NCBI GenBank assembly: GCA_947565635.1
Contig: CANOGU010000003.1
Span: 62,001 to 126,000, forward strand
DNA: 64,000 nucleotides
Origin: an uncultured Lactobacillus sp.
GTDB taxonomy: Bacteria; Bacillota; Bacilli; Lactobacillales; Lactobacillaceae
Direction: 5' to 3'
In this document: piece after piece, positions 11,651 through 23,481 of the stretch
How the letters are laid out: each line of letters opens with the position of its first letter
Numbering within the stretch: the stretch's first letter is position 1
Notes under the pieces: model-generated
What the model saw: the letters and a program-made list of their open reading frames with translations, nothing else
The model's database searches: none
Told to the model about the DNA's origin: nothing
Translations under genes and position numbers: made by a program

Positions 11651-14119
11651 ATGGAAAAATCATATAGTGATAGTGCAAAAAATGTTCTTGAAATTGCTAA
11701 AGAGCAAGCACAAAACTTTCACCATCGAATTATTGGAACGGAGCATGTTTTGCTTGCTTTAGTAATTGAAGCTAACGGAGATGCTGGTAAGCTTTTGCGT
11801 GAAAGAAATGTAACACCAACCTTAGTGCGAGAAGAAATTGAGAGATATACAGGCTATGGTTCAAGTCCCAAGGCTACATATATGGAAATGTCCCCACGTC
11901 TAAGCTTAGTTTTAAACTTTGCTAAACAAAAATCTGACGAACTAGGGACACCTCAAATTGAAACAAAACATATTTTGTTAGGTTTACTAGCCAGCGATCA
12001 AATTTTAGCAAGCTTGATTTTAAAAAACATTGGTGTAGACCCACGTGATTTAAGTCAAGATATAAATGACAGTTTTATGGATGACACTGGACAAGAAAAT
12101 AATACTTTGGGGATGTCATCTTCAACTGGAACTAAAAAGGGTAAGTCTCTAACGCCTAATTTAGATAAAGTAAGTGTCAATTTGAATAAACGAGCACGTG
12201 AAGGTGCAATTGATCCGGTAATTGGGAGAGATAAGGAGATAAAACGAGTAATTCAAATTCTATCTCGAAGAACTAAAAATAATCCAGTTTTAGTAGGAGA
12301 ACCCGGAGTTGGTAAAACAGCGGTAGCCCAAGGAATTGCTTCGGCTATTGTGAATCGAGAAGTTCCTGACAATTTAGCTAAGAAACGTGTAATGGCTTTA
12401 GATATGGGAAGCTTAATTGCTGGAACAAAATACCGCGGTGAATTTGAAGATAGAATGAAGAAAATTTTAAAAGAAATTCAACGTGATGGTTCAGTTATTT
12501 TGTTTGTAGATGAAATGCATACGTTGATTGGTGCTGGCGGAGCAGAAGGTGCAATTGATGCTTCAAATATTTTGAAACCATCTTTAGCTCGTGGTGACAT
12601 TCAGATGATTGGTGCAACTACTTTTGACGAATATCAAAAGTACATTGAAAAAGATCAAGCTTTGGCAAGACGTTTTCAACAGGTAAAGATTGGTGAACCT
12701 TCAAAAGAAGAAACTGTGGATATTTTAAAAGGCTTAAGACCAAAATATGAAAAGTTCCACAATGTAAAAATTGAAGATGAAGCAATTAAGGATGCCGTAG
12801 AGTTTTCAACTAGATATATTGCAAATCGGTTCTTGCCAGATAAGGCAATTGATTTGATTGATGAAGCTAGTGCAGCTGAAAAAATTCAAGCCATTGGTAA
12901 GGTGGATCCTCGATTAACTAAGCTAGATACTCAAATTAATGATGTGATTCATCAAAAAGAACAAGCTGCTGAGAATCAAAACTTTGTTAAAGCTGCTAAG
13001 TTACGTGATGAAGAAAGCAAACTTACAAAAAGCCGAGATAAATTAGTTGAAAAGGTTGAAAATAGGAACTCTAAGAAAGCAATTGTTGATTCAAATAAAA
13101 TTGCCCAAATTGTATCTGAATGGACTGGCGTGCCAGTAACTCGAATGAAGAAGAGCGAAACTAAACGTTTAGCCCACTTAGAAAGTATTTTACATGAACG
13201 AGTAATTGGACAAGATAAAGCAATTAGTGCAGTAAGTCGTGCAATCAGACGTAGTAGAAGCGGTATTAAAGATGAAAATCGTCCAATTGGATCTTTCTTA
13301 TTCTTAGGCCCTACTGGAGTGGGTAAGACTGAATTGGCTAAAGCTTTAGCGGCAGCAGTATTTGGTTCAGAACGCAACATTATTCGTGTAGATATGTCTG
13401 AATACATGGATCAAGTTGCGACTAGCAAATTAATCGGCTCTGCACCTGGTTATGTTGGCTATGAAGAAGGTGGTCAACTTTCAGAAAGGGTAAGACGTAA
13501 TCCTTATTCAGTAATTTTGCTAGATGAAGTTGAAAAAGCTCACCCAGATGTCTTTAATTTACTTTTGCAAGTTTTAGACGAAGGATTTTTAACTGATTCT
13601 AAGGGAAGAAAAGTTGATTTTAGAAATACAATTATTATTATGACTTCTAACCTAGGATCACGCAGCTTGCAAGAAGATAAGACGGTTGGATTTGCGGCTG
13701 ATAATGAAGATAAGAATAAGATTCAACAAGAAAAAGTTTCAGCAGCTGTTAAGCAATTCTTTAGACCAGAGTTTTTAAATAGAATTGACGAAACTGTTGT
13801 CTTTGATAGTTTAACTAAGGAACAATTGCGTGAAATTGTTAGTTTAATGACAAGCCATTTAGTTGATAGATTAGCTAGAAAAGATATCACGTTGAAAATA
13901 TCACCAGCAGCCTTAGATGTTTTAGCTAAAGACGGTTTTGATCCCGAAATGGGAGCACGTCCTTTACGTCGTGCAATCCAACATGAACTTGAAGATGTAA
14001 TTGCTGAAGATTTGATTAGCGAGAAAGTTAAGGCAGGTCAAACCGTAAAGATTGGTGCACGTCAAGGAAAATTGAAGTTTACAGTTGTTGGTGATAGTAA
14101 GTCTCTAGTTAAAAATTAG
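11651..14119 (+). CDS. clpC: ATP-dependent Clp protease ATP-binding subunit ClpC
   Basis: An AAA+ unfoldase that feeds substrates to ClpP in protein quality control. The 822 residues show two N-terminal Clp repeats (about 1-150), the first AAA domain with Walker A GEPGVGKT, a UVR-type coiled segment ([17 protein letters not shown]) that marks ClpC against ClpB, and the second AAA domain with GPTGVGKT and [14 protein letters not shown]. The start is ATG 11651 behind AAGGCGGTG. The upstream in-frame ATG at 11621 lacks a site. The usual Bacillus-type partners ctsR, mcsA and mcsB are not beside it, so control probably goes through the promoter palindrome. No terminator separates it from the rpoB promoter. 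Confidence 0.96.
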   Translation: MEKSYSDSAKNVLEIAKEQAQNFHHRIIGTEHVLLALVIEANGDAGKLLRERNVTPTLVREEIERYTGYGSSPKATYMEMSPRLSLVLNFAKQKSDELGTPQIETKHILLGLLASDQILASLILKNIGVDPRDLSQDINDSFMDDTGQENNTLGMSSSTGTKKGKSLTPNLDKVSVNLNKRAREGAIDPVIGRDKEIKRVIQILSRRTKNNPVLVGEPGVGKTAVAQGIASAIVNREVPDNLAKKRVMALDMGSLIAGTKYRGEFEDRMKKILKEIQRDGSVILFVDEMHTLIGAGGAEGAIDASNILKPSLARGDIQMIGATTFDEYQKYIEKDQALARRFQQVKIGEPSKEETVDILKGLRPKYEKFHNVKIEDEAIKDAVEFSTRYIANRFLPDKAIDLIDEASAAEKIQAIGKVDPRLTKLDTQINDVIHQKEQAAENQNFVKAAKLRDEESKLTKSRDKLVEKVENRNSKKAIVDSNKIAQIVSEWTGVPVTRMKKSETKRLAHLESILHERVIGQDKAISAVSRAIRRSRSGIKDENRPIGSFLFLGPTGVGKTELAKALAAAVFGSERNIIRVDMSEYMDQVATSKLIGSAPGYVGYEEGGQLSERVRRNPYSVILLDEVEKAHPDVFNLLLQVLDEGFLTDSKGRKVDFRNTIIIMTSNLGSRSLQEDKTVGFAADNEDKNKIQQEKVSAAVKQFFRPEFLNRIDETVVFDSLTKEQLREIVSLMTSHLVDRLARKDITLKISPAALDVLAKDGFDPEMGARPLRRAIQHELEDVIAEDLISEKVKAGQTVKIGARQGKLKFTVVGDSKSLVKN

Positions 14120-14123
14120 TTTT

Positions 14124-14152
14124 TTGACAAATTAGTAATATAAGTGTAAAAT
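14124..14152 (+). promoter_or_regulatory. rpoBC promoter
   Basis: Consensus TTGACA (14124-14129), a 17-nt spacer, then TAAAAT (14147-14152). It begins four bases after the clpC stop. This is one of the strongest promoters in the window, as expected for RNA polymerase genes. Confidence 0.88.
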
Positions 14153-14159
14153 ACTAAAC

Positions 14160-14250
14160 GTTTAAAAGGCTGAAATTCAGGATTTCGCTGATCTATTGTC
14201 CAGCGAGATGATAAAACAAAAACGACATTTACGTTGTTTTTGTTTTTTTG
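14160..14250 (+). ncRNA. Structured rpoB leader (Lacto-rpoB type) with terminator-like hairpin
   Basis: The 5' leader of rpoB holds three stems: CTGAA/TTCAG (14170-14174 with 14176-14180), TCGCTG/CAGCGA (14185-14190 with 14201-14206), and an 11-bp or longer hairpin, ACAAAAACGAC (14216-14226) with 14233-14243, followed by seven T residues. A conserved leader called the Lacto-rpoB motif is known upstream of rpoB in lactic acid bacteria, and this element fits it in position and structure. The last hairpin could attenuate rpoBC and also stop read-through from clpC. The motif match is by position and fold; I could not run a covariance model. Confidence 0.7.
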
Positions 14251-14326
14251 TACCCAAATTTTGACTTTTTGCAATTTGTAACACAAATGTAATATTTAGA
14301 TTCTTATATAAGAAAGGATGTTTTCT

Positions 14327-17300
14327 TTGTTAGGACACGCTGTGAACTACGGTAGTCACCGGACAAGACGTAGCTTCTCTCGAATTAAAGAAGTATTGAA
14401 GTTACCTAACTTGACTGATGTACAAACGCAATCTTACAAGTGGTTTCTTAATGAAGGTATTCGTGAAATGTTTGATGACATTATGCCGATTTCAGACTTT
14501 TCAGGAAAACTTTCTTTAGAGTTTGTTGACTACAAACTTTTGAAACCAAAATACACTCTTGAAGAAGCACGTGATCATGATGCTAATTATTCTGCTCCAC
14601 TTCATGTAACTTTGAAGTTAACTAACCATGAAACTGGAGAAATTAAGACTCAAGATGTCTTCTTTGGAGAATTTCCATTAATGACAGATTCAGGTACTTT
14701 CGTTATTAATGGTGCTGAGAGAGTTATTGTTTCTCAGTTGGTTAGATCTCCTGGTGTTTACTATCATTCAGATTTTGATAAAAATGGCCGTCAAATTTTT
14801 GGTGCTACAGTTATTCCTAACCGTGGTGCATGGCTTGAATATGAAACTGATGCTAAAGATTTAGCTTATGTTCGTATCGATCGTACTCGTAAGCTTCCTT
14901 TAACTGTTTTAATTCGTGCTTTAGGATTTGGTTCTGATAGTGAAATTGCGGATATGTTTGGTGAAAGTGATTCACTTCGTTTCACTTTAGAAAAAGATAT
15001 CCACAAGAATCCTGCTGATTCTCGCGTTGCAGAAGCATTAAAGGATATTTACGAAAGATTACGTCCAGGTGAACCTAAGACAACTGATTCATCTCGTTCA
15101 CTTTTATATGCTAGATTCTTTGATCCAAGAAGATATGATTTAGCTCCAGTTGGTCGTTATAAGATCAATAAGAAACTTTCTTTAAAGAATCGTTTACTAA
15201 GACAAACTTTGGCTGAAACTTTAGCTGATCCTGATACTGGTGAAATCATTGCTAAGAAGGGCGATGTAGTAACTCATGAAGTACTTGATAAGTTATCTCC
15301 TTACTTAGATCGTGATGATTTTAAGATGGTAACTTATGAACCCTCAAAAGAAGGGGTATTGTCTGATCCAGTAACAGTTCAGGAAATTAAAGTATATTCT
15401 AAAGTGGATCCTGAACGTGTCGTTAAATTAATGTCTAATGGTCATATTGCTGATGATGTTAAGCACTTAACCCCAGCTGACGTATTGGCATCAATTAACT
15501 ACTTCTTTGATCTTCAAGACAACATTGGAACTACTGATGATATCGATCACTTGGGTAACCGTCGTATTCGTCGTGTTGGTGAATTACTTCAAAATCAATT
15601 TAGAATTGGTTTAGCAAGAATGGAACGTGTTGTACGTGAAAGAATGTCTATTCAAGATATTTCTACTGTTACACCACAACAATTAATTAACATTCGTCCT
15701 GTTGTTGCTTCAGTTAAGGAATTCTTTGGTTCCTCACAGTTGTCACAGTTCATGGACCAAAACAACCCACTTGGTGAGTTAACTCACAAGCGTCGTATGT
15801 CTGCTTTAGGACCTGGTGGTTTGTCTCGTGACCGTGCTGGTTATGAAGTTCGTGATGTGCACTATACTCACTATGGTCGCTTATGTCCTATTGAAACACC
15901 CGAAGGACCTAACATTGGTTTGATTAACTCATTAGCAACTTATGCTATTGTTAATAAGTACGGTTTTATTGAAACTCCGTATCGTCGTGTTTCTTGGGAT
16001 ACTCATAAGGTTACTGACAAGATTGATTACTTAACTGCTGATGTTGAGGATAATTACATCATTGCTGGTGCCAACGCTCCATTAAACGAAGACGGCTCAT
16101 TCAAAGATAAAATTGTTTTAGCCCGTCACAAGGAAGATAACCTTGAAGTTACACCCGATAAAATTGACTACATGGACGTTATTCCTAAACAGGTAGTTTC
16201 AGTAACTTCTGCATGTATTCCTTTCCTTGAAAACGATGACTCTAACCGTGCTTTGATGGGTGCTAACCACCAACGTCAAGCTGTTCCATTGATTAATCCA
16301 CATGCACCAATCGTTGGTACTGGTATGGAATATCGTGCTGCTCACGACTCTGGAGATGCATTAGTAGCTAAGGCTCCTGGTGTAGTTGAATATGTTGATG
16401 CAAACGAAATTAGAATTAGAAGAGATGACGATACTTTAGATAAGTATGTTCTTGAAAAATTCCGTCGGTCAAATGCAACTAAGAACTACAACCAAACTCC
16501 AGCTGTTAAGCAAGGCGAGCGAGTAGTAGCTGATGAAGTTATTGCTGACGGTCCAGCAATGGAAAATGGTGAACTGGCTTTAGGTCAGAACCCAATTATC
16601 GCCTTTTTAACCTGGAACATGTATAACTATGAAGATGCCGTAATGATTTCTGAACGTATGGTTAAAGATGATGTCTACACTTCTATTCATATTGAAGATT
16701 ATGAATCAGAAGCTCGTGATACTAAACTTGGACCTGAAGAAATCACACGTGAAATTCCAAACGTTGGTGAAGATGCACTTAAAGATCTTGACGAAGAAGG
16801 TATCGTACGTATTGGTGCCGAAGTTCAAGATGGTGATATCTTAGTTGGTAAGGTAACTCCTAAGGGTGTTACTGAATTATCTGCTGAAGAACGTTTGCTT
16901 CACGCAATCTTTGGTGAAAAGGCTCGTGAAGTTCGTGATACTTCCTTGCGTGTACCACATGGTGGTGGCGGTATTGTTCAAAACGTACAAGTCTTCACTC
17001 GTGAAGCAGGAGATGAATTACCACCTGGTGTAAACAAGATGGTTCGTGTCTACATTGTTCAAAAGCGTAAAATTCAGGTTGGTGACAAGATGTCTGGTCG
17101 TCACGGAAACAAAGGTACTATTGCCTTAGTTTGTCCTGAAGAAGATATGCCATACTTACCAGATGGTCGTCCAGTAGATATTTGTTTGAACCCAATGGGT
17201 GTGCCTTCACGTATGAACATTGGACAGGTTCTTGAATTACACTTAGGTATTGCTGCTAAGCAATTAGGTATTCATGTTGCTACTCCAGTATTTGATGGTG

Positions 17301-17950
17301 CTTCTGAAGATGATATGTGGGAGATGGTTCGTGAAGCTGGTATTGGTAAAGACGGAAAGACTGTTCTTTACGATGGACGTACTGGTGAGCCATTCCACAA
17401 CCGTGTTTCAGTAGGTATCATGTACTACTTGAAGTTGACTCACATGGTTGACGATAAGATCCACGCACGTTCAATCGGGCCTTACTCACTTGTTACTCAA
17501 CAACCACTTGGTGGTAAAGCACAATTTGGTGGACAGCGTTTCGGTGAAATGGAAGTTTGGGCTCTTGAAGCTTATGGTGCTGCATACACATTGCAAGAAA
17601 TCTTGACTTACAAGTCAGATGACGTTGTTGGTCGTGTAAAAGCATATGAAGCTATTGTTAAGGGCGAAAGGATTCCAAAACCTGGTGTTCCAGAATCATT
17701 CCGAGTTCTTGTTAAGGAACTTCAATCTCTTGGTTTGGATATTAAGGTCTTAGATATGGACCATAAGGAAATCGAGTTACGTGATATGGATGACGATTCT
17801 AACGATCACTTTAATATCGATACTTTATCTAAACTTGCTGAGCAGCAGGAGAAGAAAAAGTTGGCCGAAGAAGCTGCAAAGAAAGATGATAAATCAGCTG
17901 AACCTGTAGATGAGAGTGATTCTTCATCTGATAATAAGGTTTCTAAGTAA
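14327..17950 (+). CDS. rpoB: DNA-directed RNA polymerase beta subunit
   Basis: Catalytic core subunit of RNA polymerase. I prefer TTG 14327 (1207 residues, starting MLGHAVNYG) over ATG 14318 because the only ribosome binding site, AGAAAGGATG, includes the ATG itself and lies about 9 nt before the TTG. The rifampicin-pocket segment ([18 protein letters not shown] then [14 protein letters not shown]) has the sensitive-type D, H and S residues. The catalytic-region block [10 protein letters not shown] and the C-terminal [17 protein letters not shown] are present. An acidic and lysine-rich tail of about 40 residues ends the protein. rpoC follows after 17 nt. Confidence 0.98.
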   Translation: MLGHAVNYGSHRTRRSFSRIKEVLKLPNLTDVQTQSYKWFLNEGIREMFDDIMPISDFSGKLSLEFVDYKLLKPKYTLEEARDHDANYSAPLHVTLKLTNHETGEIKTQDVFFGEFPLMTDSGTFVINGAERVIVSQLVRSPGVYYHSDFDKNGRQIFGATVIPNRGAWLEYETDAKDLAYVRIDRTRKLPLTVLIRALGFGSDSEIADMFGESDSLRFTLEKDIHKNPADSRVAEALKDIYERLRPGEPKTTDSSRSLLYARFFDPRRYDLAPVGRYKINKKLSLKNRLLRQTLAETLADPDTGEIIAKKGDVVTHEVLDKLSPYLDRDDFKMVTYEPSKEGVLSDPVTVQEIKVYSKVDPERVVKLMSNGHIADDVKHLTPADVLASINYFFDLQDNIGTTDDIDHLGNRRIRRVGELLQNQFRIGLARMERVVRERMSIQDISTVTPQQLINIRPVVASVKEFFGSSQLSQFMDQNNPLGELTHKRRMSALGPGGLSRDRAGYEVRDVHYTHYGRLCPIETPEGPNIGLINSLATYAIVNKYGFIETPYRRVSWDTHKVTDKIDYLTADVEDNYIIAGANAPLNEDGSFKDKIVLARHKEDNLEVTPDKIDYMDVIPKQVVSVTSACIPFLENDDSNRALMGANHQRQAVPLINPHAPIVGTGMEYRAAHDSGDALVAKAPGVVEYVDANEIRIRRDDDTLDKYVLEKFRRSNATKNYNQTPAVKQGERVVADEVIADGPAMENGELALGQNPIIAFLTWNMYNYEDAVMISERMVKDDVYTSIHIEDYESEARDTKLGPEEITREIPNVGEDALKDLDEEGIVRIGAEVQDGDILVGKVTPKGVTELSAEERLLHAIFGEKAREVRDTSLRVPHGGGGIVQNVQVFTREAGDELPPGVNKMVRVYIVQKRKIQVGDKMSGRHGNKGTIALVCPEEDMPYLPDGRPVDICLNPMGVPSRMNIGQVLELHLGIAAKQLGIHVATPVFDGASEDDMWEMVREAGIGKDGKTVLYDGRTGEPFHNRVSVGIMYYLKLTHMVDDKIHARSIGPYSLVTQQPLGGKAQFGGQRFGEMEVWALEAYGAAYTLQEILTYKSDDVVGRVKAYEAIVKGERIPKPGVPESFRVLVKELQSLGLDIKVLDMDHKEIELRDMDDDSNDHFNIDTLSKLAEQQEKKKLAEEAAKKDDKSAEPVDESDSSSDNKVSK

Positions 17951-17967
17951 TCTAGGAGGTTAAACTT

Positions 17968-20900
17968 TTGATCGACGTAAATAAGTTTGAAAGTATGCAA
18001 ATTGGTTTGGCTTCTCCAAACAAGATCAGAAGTTGGTCTTATGGCGAAGTTAAAAAGCCAGAAACTATCAACTATCGTACTTTGAAACCAGAAAAAGATG
18101 GTTTGTTCGATGAAAGAATCTTCGGACCAACTAAGGACTGGTCTTGTGCTTGTGGTAAGTACAAGGGTATTCGTTACCGTGGCATTGTTTGTGATAGATG
18201 TGGTGTTGAAGTTACTTCTGCTAAAGTTAGAAGAGAACGTATGGGTCACATTGAACTAGCTGCACCGGTTTCACATATCTGGTATTTCAAAGGTATCCCT
18301 TCACGTATGGGATTAGTCTTAGATATTTCACCTCGTGCATTGGAAGAAGTAATTTATTTTGCTGCTTACATTGTAATTGATGCAGGTGATACTGATCTTG
18401 AAAATAAACAACTTCTAACGGAAGCTGAATATCGTGAAAAGAAAGCAAAATTTGGTAACCGTTTTGAAGCTAAAATGGGTGCCGAAGCTGTAAAAGAACT
18501 TCTTGAACAAGTAGATATTGATAAGGAAGTTCATGACTTAAAAGAAGAATTAAAGACTGCTACTGGTCAAAAGAGAACTCGTGCTATCAGAAGATTAGAT
18601 ATCTTAGATGCATTTAAGAACTCTGGTAATAAGCCATCATGGATGGTTATGGATTGTATTCCAGTTATTCCACCAGACTTAAGACCAATGGTTCAACTTG
18701 ACGGTGGACGTTTTGCTACTTCTGATTTGAACGATTTATATAGACGTGTAATTAACCGTAACAACCGTTTGAAGAGATTGTTAGACTTAAATGCACCAAG
18801 AATTATTGTTCAAAATGAAAAGCGTATGCTTCAAGAAGCTGTTGATGCATTAATCGATAACGGTAGACGTGGCCGTCCAGTGGTCGGACCAGGTAACCGT
18901 CCGCTTAAGTCTCTTTCTCACATGTTGAAAGGTAAGCAGGGACGTTTCCGCCAAAACTTACTTGGTAAACGTGTTGACTATTCAGGTCGTTCAGTTATTG
19001 ATGTTTCACCTAAATTGAAATTTTATCAATGTGGTGTACCACGTCCAATGGCTCTAGAATTATTTAAGCCATTTGTAATGCATGAATTAGTAAAACGCGG
19101 GTTAGCATCTAATATTAAGAATGCTAAGCGTAAGATTGATCGCGAAGATGATGATATTTGGGACATCTTAGAAGATGTTATTAAGGAAAGACCAGTTCTT
19201 TTGAACCGTGCCCCTACTCTTCACCGTCTAGGTATTCAAGCATTTGAACCAGTTTTGGTAAATGGTAAGTCAATTCGTCTTCACCCACTTGCTTGTGAAG
19301 CTTACAATGCCGACTTTGATGGGGACCAGATGGCTATTCACGTTCCATTGTCTGATGAAGCTGTAGCAGAATCTCGCTTACTTATGTTAGCTGCTCACCA
19401 TATCCTTGCTCCTAAAGATGGTAAGCCAATCGTTACTCCTTCACAGGATATCGTTTTAGGTAACTATTGGTTAACTCAAGCTGAACGTGGTCGTGAAGGT
19501 GAAGGGATGATTTTTGATTCACCAGCAGAAGCAGCTATTGCTTATGCAAATGGTGATATTCACTACCATACTCGTATCGGTTTGGCAGCTGATTCAATGC
19601 CTGAAAAGCCATGGCCAAAAGGTTATGAACATGGAATTTTTGTGACTACTTATGGTAAGTTAGTCTTCAATCAAATTTTTCCTAAGGACTTTTTCTACAT
19701 TAACGATCCTACTCAAGAAAATCTTACTCATCCGCTTGATGAGAGATACTTCTTGCAACCAGGTGAAGATATTCATGAGAAGCTTGATAATATGAAGCTT
19801 GGACAAGCCTTTAAGAAGGGCTTCTTGTCAGATTCTATTGCACAGATCTATAAGGATTACAAGGTTCAAAGAACTTCAGACTTCTTGGATGATTTAAAGG
19901 AATTAGGTTACACCGTATGTACAACTTCTGGTTTAACTATTGGTGTTGAAGATATTCCGACAATCACTGATAAGGATGACATCGTTGCTGAAGCTCGTAA
20001 GAAAGTTGATGTTGTGTCTAAACAATATCGTCGTGGTTTAATCACTGATGAAGAAAGACATGATCGAGTAATTAGTATTTGGAATAACTGTAAAGACATT
20101 GTTCAAAATGAAATTGCTCAAATTCATGCACCAAGAAACCCAATTACAATCATGGCCGATTCTGGTGCTCGTGGTAACATTTCTAACTTTACTCAGCTTG
20201 CTGGTATGCGTGGTTTGATGGCCGCTCCTAACGGAGGAATGATGGAAATTCCTGTTACTTCAAACTTCCGTGAAGGTTTGTCTGTTTTGGAAATGTTCAT
20301 GTCCACTCACGGTGCTCGTAAGGGTATGACGGATACTGCCTTGAAGACTGCCAACTCTGGTTACTTAACTCGTCGTTTGGTAGACGTAGCTCAAGATGTC
20401 ATTATTCGTGAAGAAGATTGTGGTACTGATCGTGGTTTAACTGTTCACGCAATTACTGAAGGCGATGAAATGATTGAACCATTATTTGACCGTTTAGTTG
20501 GTCGCTACACTTCTAAGAGTGTTTACGATCCAGAAACTCATGAAGTAATTTGTCCAGCTGATGTCTTAATGGACGAAGATATGGCTCATAAGATCGTTGA
20601 TGCCGGAGTTACTGAAGTAACAATTCGTTCCGTATTTACTTGCAACACTCAACATGGTGTATGTAAGAAATGTTACGGTATGAACCTTGCTACTGGTGAC
20701 GACGTTGAAGTTGGTGAAGCAGTTGGTACTGTTGCCGCTCAATCAATTGGTGAACCTGGTACTCAGTTAACTATGCGTAACTTCCACAACGGTGGTGTTG
20801 CCGGTGCTGCAGATATTACTCAAGGTTTACCTCGTGTTCAAGAGTTGTTTGAAGCTCGTAATCCTAAGGGTCGTGCTACAATTTCTGAAGTAACTGGTGA

Positions 20901-21639
20901 AGTAACTTCAATTGAAGAAGATCCAGCTGAACACACTCGTCAAATTACCGTTAAGGGACAAACTGATACTCGTACTTATGACGTACCATATACTGCTTCA
21001 GTAGCAGTTGCTGAAGGCGATCATGTTGTACGTGGAGATAAGTTGACTCTTGGTTCTATCGATCCTAAGGAATTGATTCGTGTACGTGATGCATTGACTA
21101 CCGAAAAATACATTCTAAGTGAAATTCAAAAAGCTTATAGAATGCAAGGTGTAGAAATTGCCGACAAACACGTTGAAGTTATGGCACGTCAAATGCTTCA
21201 AAAGGTTCGTATTCTTGACCCAGGTGAAACTGATATCTTACCAGGTGAATTGATGGATATTGGTGAATTTAAGGCAAGAAACCGTGAAGTAATTATTTCC
21301 GGTGGTATTCCTGCCACTGCGCAAAGTGTAATTCTTGGTATTACCAAGGCCGCTCTTGAAACTAATAGTTTCTTATCTGCAGCTTCCTTCCAAGAAACTA
21401 CTCGTGTTCTTACTGATGCTTCTATTCGTAGTAAGAACGATCCATTACTTGGTCTTAAGGAAAATGTTATTATTGGTAAGATTATTCCTGCAGGTACTGG
21501 TATGCCAGTTTACCGTGAAATGGAACCTAAAGTTGATGTTCCTGAAGATGAAAAGAAAAAATCAGTATATTCTATAGCTGATATTGAAAAGAAATTAGCA
21601 GCTGCTGATGCAGAAAAGAATAACGGTTCGGCTGATTAA
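17968..21639 (+). CDS. rpoC: DNA-directed RNA polymerase beta' subunit
   Basis: Partner of RpoB in the catalytic core. The 1223 residues begin at TTG after GGAGG. The N-terminal zinc ribbon (CACGKY then CDRCG, near 60-78) is intact. The active-site loop NADFDGDQ lies at 447-454, with the three magnesium-binding aspartates at 449, 451 and 453. The second cysteine cluster (CGTDRG, then [13 protein letters not shown]) and the trigger-loop region are present. It is the last gene of the rpoBC operon and is closed by a strong terminator shared with the convergent gene. Confidence 0.98.
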   Translation: MIDVNKFESMQIGLASPNKIRSWSYGEVKKPETINYRTLKPEKDGLFDERIFGPTKDWSCACGKYKGIRYRGIVCDRCGVEVTSAKVRRERMGHIELAAPVSHIWYFKGIPSRMGLVLDISPRALEEVIYFAAYIVIDAGDTDLENKQLLTEAEYREKKAKFGNRFEAKMGAEAVKELLEQVDIDKEVHDLKEELKTATGQKRTRAIRRLDILDAFKNSGNKPSWMVMDCIPVIPPDLRPMVQLDGGRFATSDLNDLYRRVINRNNRLKRLLDLNAPRIIVQNEKRMLQEAVDALIDNGRRGRPVVGPGNRPLKSLSHMLKGKQGRFRQNLLGKRVDYSGRSVIDVSPKLKFYQCGVPRPMALELFKPFVMHELVKRGLASNIKNAKRKIDREDDDIWDILEDVIKERPVLLNRAPTLHRLGIQAFEPVLVNGKSIRLHPLACEAYNADFDGDQMAIHVPLSDEAVAESRLLMLAAHHILAPKDGKPIVTPSQDIVLGNYWLTQAERGREGEGMIFDSPAEAAIAYANGDIHYHTRIGLAADSMPEKPWPKGYEHGIFVTTYGKLVFNQIFPKDFFYINDPTQENLTHPLDERYFLQPGEDIHEKLDNMKLGQAFKKGFLSDSIAQIYKDYKVQRTSDFLDDLKELGYTVCTTSGLTIGVEDIPTITDKDDIVAEARKKVDVVSKQYRRGLITDEERHDRVISIWNNCKDIVQNEIAQIHAPRNPITIMADSGARGNISNFTQLAGMRGLMAAPNGGMMEIPVTSNFREGLSVLEMFMSTHGARKGMTDTALKTANSGYLTRRLVDVAQDVIIREEDCGTDRGLTVHAITEGDEMIEPLFDRLVGRYTSKSVYDPETHEVICPADVLMDEDMAHKIVDAGVTEVTIRSVFTCNTQHGVCKKCYGMNLATGDDVEVGEAVGTVAAQSIGEPGTQLTMRNFHNGGVAGAADITQGLPRVQELFEARNPKGRATISEVTGEVTSIEEDPAEHTRQITVKGQTDTRTYDVPYTASVAVAEGDHVVRGDKLTLGSIDPKELIRVRDALTTEKYILSEIQKAYRMQGVEIADKHVEVMARQMLQKVRILDPGETDILPGELMDIGEFKARNREVIISGGIPATAQSVILGITKAALETNSFLSAASFQETTRVLTDASIRSKNDPLLGLKENVIIGKIIPAGTGMPVYREMEPKVDVPEDEKKKSVYSIADIEKKLAAADAEKNNGSAD

Positions 21640-21670
21640 TAATCCTTTCATAACTTAAACATTTGTGTTA

Positions 21671-21707
21671 AAAAAGCCTATTCGCTCTTGCGAATAGGCT
21701 TTTTTTG
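21671..21707 (+). terminator. Terminator after rpoC, probably bidirectional
   Basis: AAAAGCCTATTCGC and GCGAATAGGCTTTT pair around a 4-nt loop, with A and T runs on both sides. It sits between the convergent ends of rpoC and the prepilin peptidase gene. Confidence 0.93.
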
Positions 21708-21712
21708 TGTGT

Positions 21713-22384
21713 TTAAACAAAATTATAAAAAATGATACTTAAAAATATAAAGGGAATAAAAGGCAGAGGCTGTTTTTCATGATTTATTACATAGAGAAGA
21801 AATAAGAAAATAGAAGCTATAAGGAAAATATATTGTGCAATATAAAAGTTGTAGTAAAAAATAAGAATAATAAAAATAAGTGTATCTCCGAGTCCAAGCT
21901 TATTTTTTAAATTCATTAATAAAAAAACTGAAATTACTATTATAATTAACATCCATTCTATAAAATCATAGCTTAACTTTGGAGAAGAAAAAGTTATAAT
22001 CCAAATTAATGGCAGGATTGTTGATAAGGGAAAAGATTGATCAAAATAATCAAAAATGCTGATTAAAAAAATGAAAGTAACTAATAAATAGGAGAATTGA
22101 TCAGTATAGGGATTTAATGGCAAAAATGCGATTCCCCCTAGAAGTTCGCAATAAAACGTTTCTATAGGAATTGTAGTTTTACAGAAAAAACAGTGTCCCT
22201 TATACTTTATAAAAGAAAAGATAGGGATTTGATTAAGAAGGGTAAGTGGAATTTTGCAACTATCGCAGTGAGATGTTGAAGATATAAAGTTTTCTGTTTC
22301 AAAACGCTGTACGACTACTAATAGATGAGATCCGATAATACTGCCAATAATGAAATTAAACAAATAAATATAAAACTTTGACAT
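21713..22384 (-). CDS. Type IV prepilin peptidase (ComC/PilD family, A24)
   Basis: A membrane aspartyl protease that cleaves prepilin-like leaders and is needed for the ComG competence pseudopilus in Firmicutes. The 223 residues are highly hydrophobic. Two CxxC pairs (C40-C43 and C65-C68) form the cytoplasmic zinc site. The first catalytic Asp is in FDYFDQSFP (about D112), and the second is in GLGD (D167). All key residues are present, so the enzyme should be active. It is the only minus-strand gene in the first 46 kb and stands alone between rpoC and rpsL. Its partners (comG genes) must lie elsewhere. Confidence 0.88.
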   Translation of the reverse strand: MSKFYIYLFNFIIGSIIGSHLLVVVQRFETENFISSTSHCDSCKIPLTLLNQIPIFSFIKYKGHCFFCKTTIPIETFYCELLGGIAFLPLNPYTDQFSYLLVTFIFLISIFDYFDQSFPLSTILPLIWIITFSSPKLSYDFIEWMLIIIVISVFLLMNLKNKLGLGDTLIFIILIFYYNFYIAQYIFLIASIFLFLLYVINHEKQPLPFIPFIFLSIIFYNFV

Positions 22385-22436
22385 GATTTAACCTCCAATA
22401 TTTATATACGCAAAATCAAAAAAATTTTTTTAATTG

Positions 22437-22465
22437 TTTACGTAATCAAAAAATCGTGTTAAACT
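22437..22465 (+). promoter_or_regulatory. Promoter of rpsL-rpsG-fusA
   Basis: TTTACG (22437-22442), a 17-nt spacer, then TAAACT (22460-22465) with a TGn extension at 22457-22459. It is divergent from the prepilin peptidase gene. Confidence 0.75.
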
Positions 22466-22483
22466 AGCCATTGTGCTATTAAA

Positions 22484-22530
22484 AACATGATGTCCGTGAG
22501 GTCAGAAAAGAAACTCCCGGATGTGTGAAC
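22484..22530 (+). promoter_or_regulatory. Stem-loop leader of rpsL
   Basis: ATGTCCG (22490-22496) pairs, with some G-U pairs, with CGGATGT (22518-22524), and GAG/CTC forms an inner stem (22498-22500 with 22514-22516). It lies between the promoter and the rpsL ribosome binding site and may be a binding target for a product of the operon (in other bacteria S7 represses its own str operon). This is inference from structure and place. Confidence 0.45.
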
Positions 22531-22550
22531 AATTTTAGGAGGAAATTTTA

Positions 22551-22958
22551 ATGCCAACAATTAACCAATTGGTTAGAAAAGGCCGTCACTCAAAGACGAC
22601 TAAATCTGATTCACCAGCTTTAAACTATGCTTACAACAGCATGAAGAAAAAGATGAACTACAACCCAGCACCTCAAATGCGTGGAGTTGCAACTCGTGTA
22701 GGTACTATGACACCTAAGAAGCCTAACTCAGCTTTACGTAAGTACGCTCGTGTTCGTCTTTCAAACTTAATTGAAGTTACTGCTTACATCCCTGGTATTG
22801 GTCACAACTTACAAGAACACTCCGTTGTTTTAATTCGTGGTGGTCGTGTAAAGGACCTTCCTGGTGTTCGTTACCACATCATTCGTGGTGCTTTGGATAC
22901 TGCAGGTGTTGATGGTAGAAAACAAGGCCGTTCTAAGTACGGTGCTAAGAAGGGTTAA
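22551..22958 (+). CDS. rpsL: 30S ribosomal protein S12
   Basis: Decoding-centre protein of the small subunit. The 135 residues contain [33 protein letters not shown] and the C-terminal [20 protein letters not shown]. Both lysines whose substitution gives streptomycin resistance (in PKKPNS and RVKDLP) are wild type. First gene of the str operon, behind GGAGG and a structured leader. Confidence 0.98.
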   Translation: MPTINQLVRKGRHSKTTKSDSPALNYAYNSMKKKMNYNPAPQMRGVATRVGTMTPKKPNSALRKYARVRLSNLIEVTAYIPGIGHNLQEHSVVLIRGGRVKDLPGVRYHIIRGALDTAGVDGRKQGRSKYGAKKG

Positions 22959-22981
22959 ACAGTTAATAGGAGGGACTACTA

Positions 22982-23452
22982 ATGCCTAGAAAAGGTAATA
23001 TTGCTAAGAGAGATGTTTTAGCAGATCCAGTTTACAACTCTAAATTGGTTACTAAGTTAATTAACCACTTAATGATTGATGGTAAGAAAGCAAAGGCATC
23101 TTCAATTCTTTACGATGCTTTTGGTATTATTCAAGATAAGACTGGTAAGGAACCAGTTGAAGTTTTTGAAGAAGCAATGAACAACGTTATGCCAGTTTTG
23201 GAAGTTAAAGCTCGCCGTATCGGTGGTTCTAACTACCAAATCCCAGTTGAAGTTCGTCCAGAAAGAAGAACTACTCTTGGCTTAAGATGGCTTGTTTCAT
23301 ACGCACGCTTACGTAATGAACATACTATGGATGAACGTCTTGCAAATGAAATTATGGATGCTGCTAACAACACTGGTTCAGCAGTTAAGAAACGTGAAGA
23401 CGTCCACAGAATGGCAGAAGCAAACCGTGCATTTGCTCACTACCGCTTCTAA
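22982..23452 (+). CDS. rpsG: 30S ribosomal protein S7
   Basis: Primary 16S rRNA-binding protein that nucleates the 30S head. Its 156 residues match the family length and begin [16 protein letters not shown]. The conserved [19 protein letters not shown] and the C-terminal [19 protein letters not shown] are present. It lies 23 nt after rpsL and 29 nt before fusA in the str operon. Family members can act as translational repressors of the operon. Confidence 0.98.
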   Translation: MPRKGNIAKRDVLADPVYNSKLVTKLINHLMIDGKKAKASSILYDAFGIIQDKTGKEPVEVFEEAMNNVMPVLEVKARRIGGSNYQIPVEVRPERRTTLGLRWLVSYARLRNEHTMDERLANEIMDAANNTGSAVKKREDVHRMAEANRAFAHYRF

Positions 23453-23481
23453 TCGTTAGTTTGTAAAAGGAGATTAATCTT

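Noticed and set aside
12976..13407. A 143-codon minus-strand frame within clpC
   Set aside because: It is a shadow of the coding strand, with no ribosome binding site and no recognisable product. The same holds for the 147-codon minus frame at the rpoB-rpoC junction and the minus frame under rplN.
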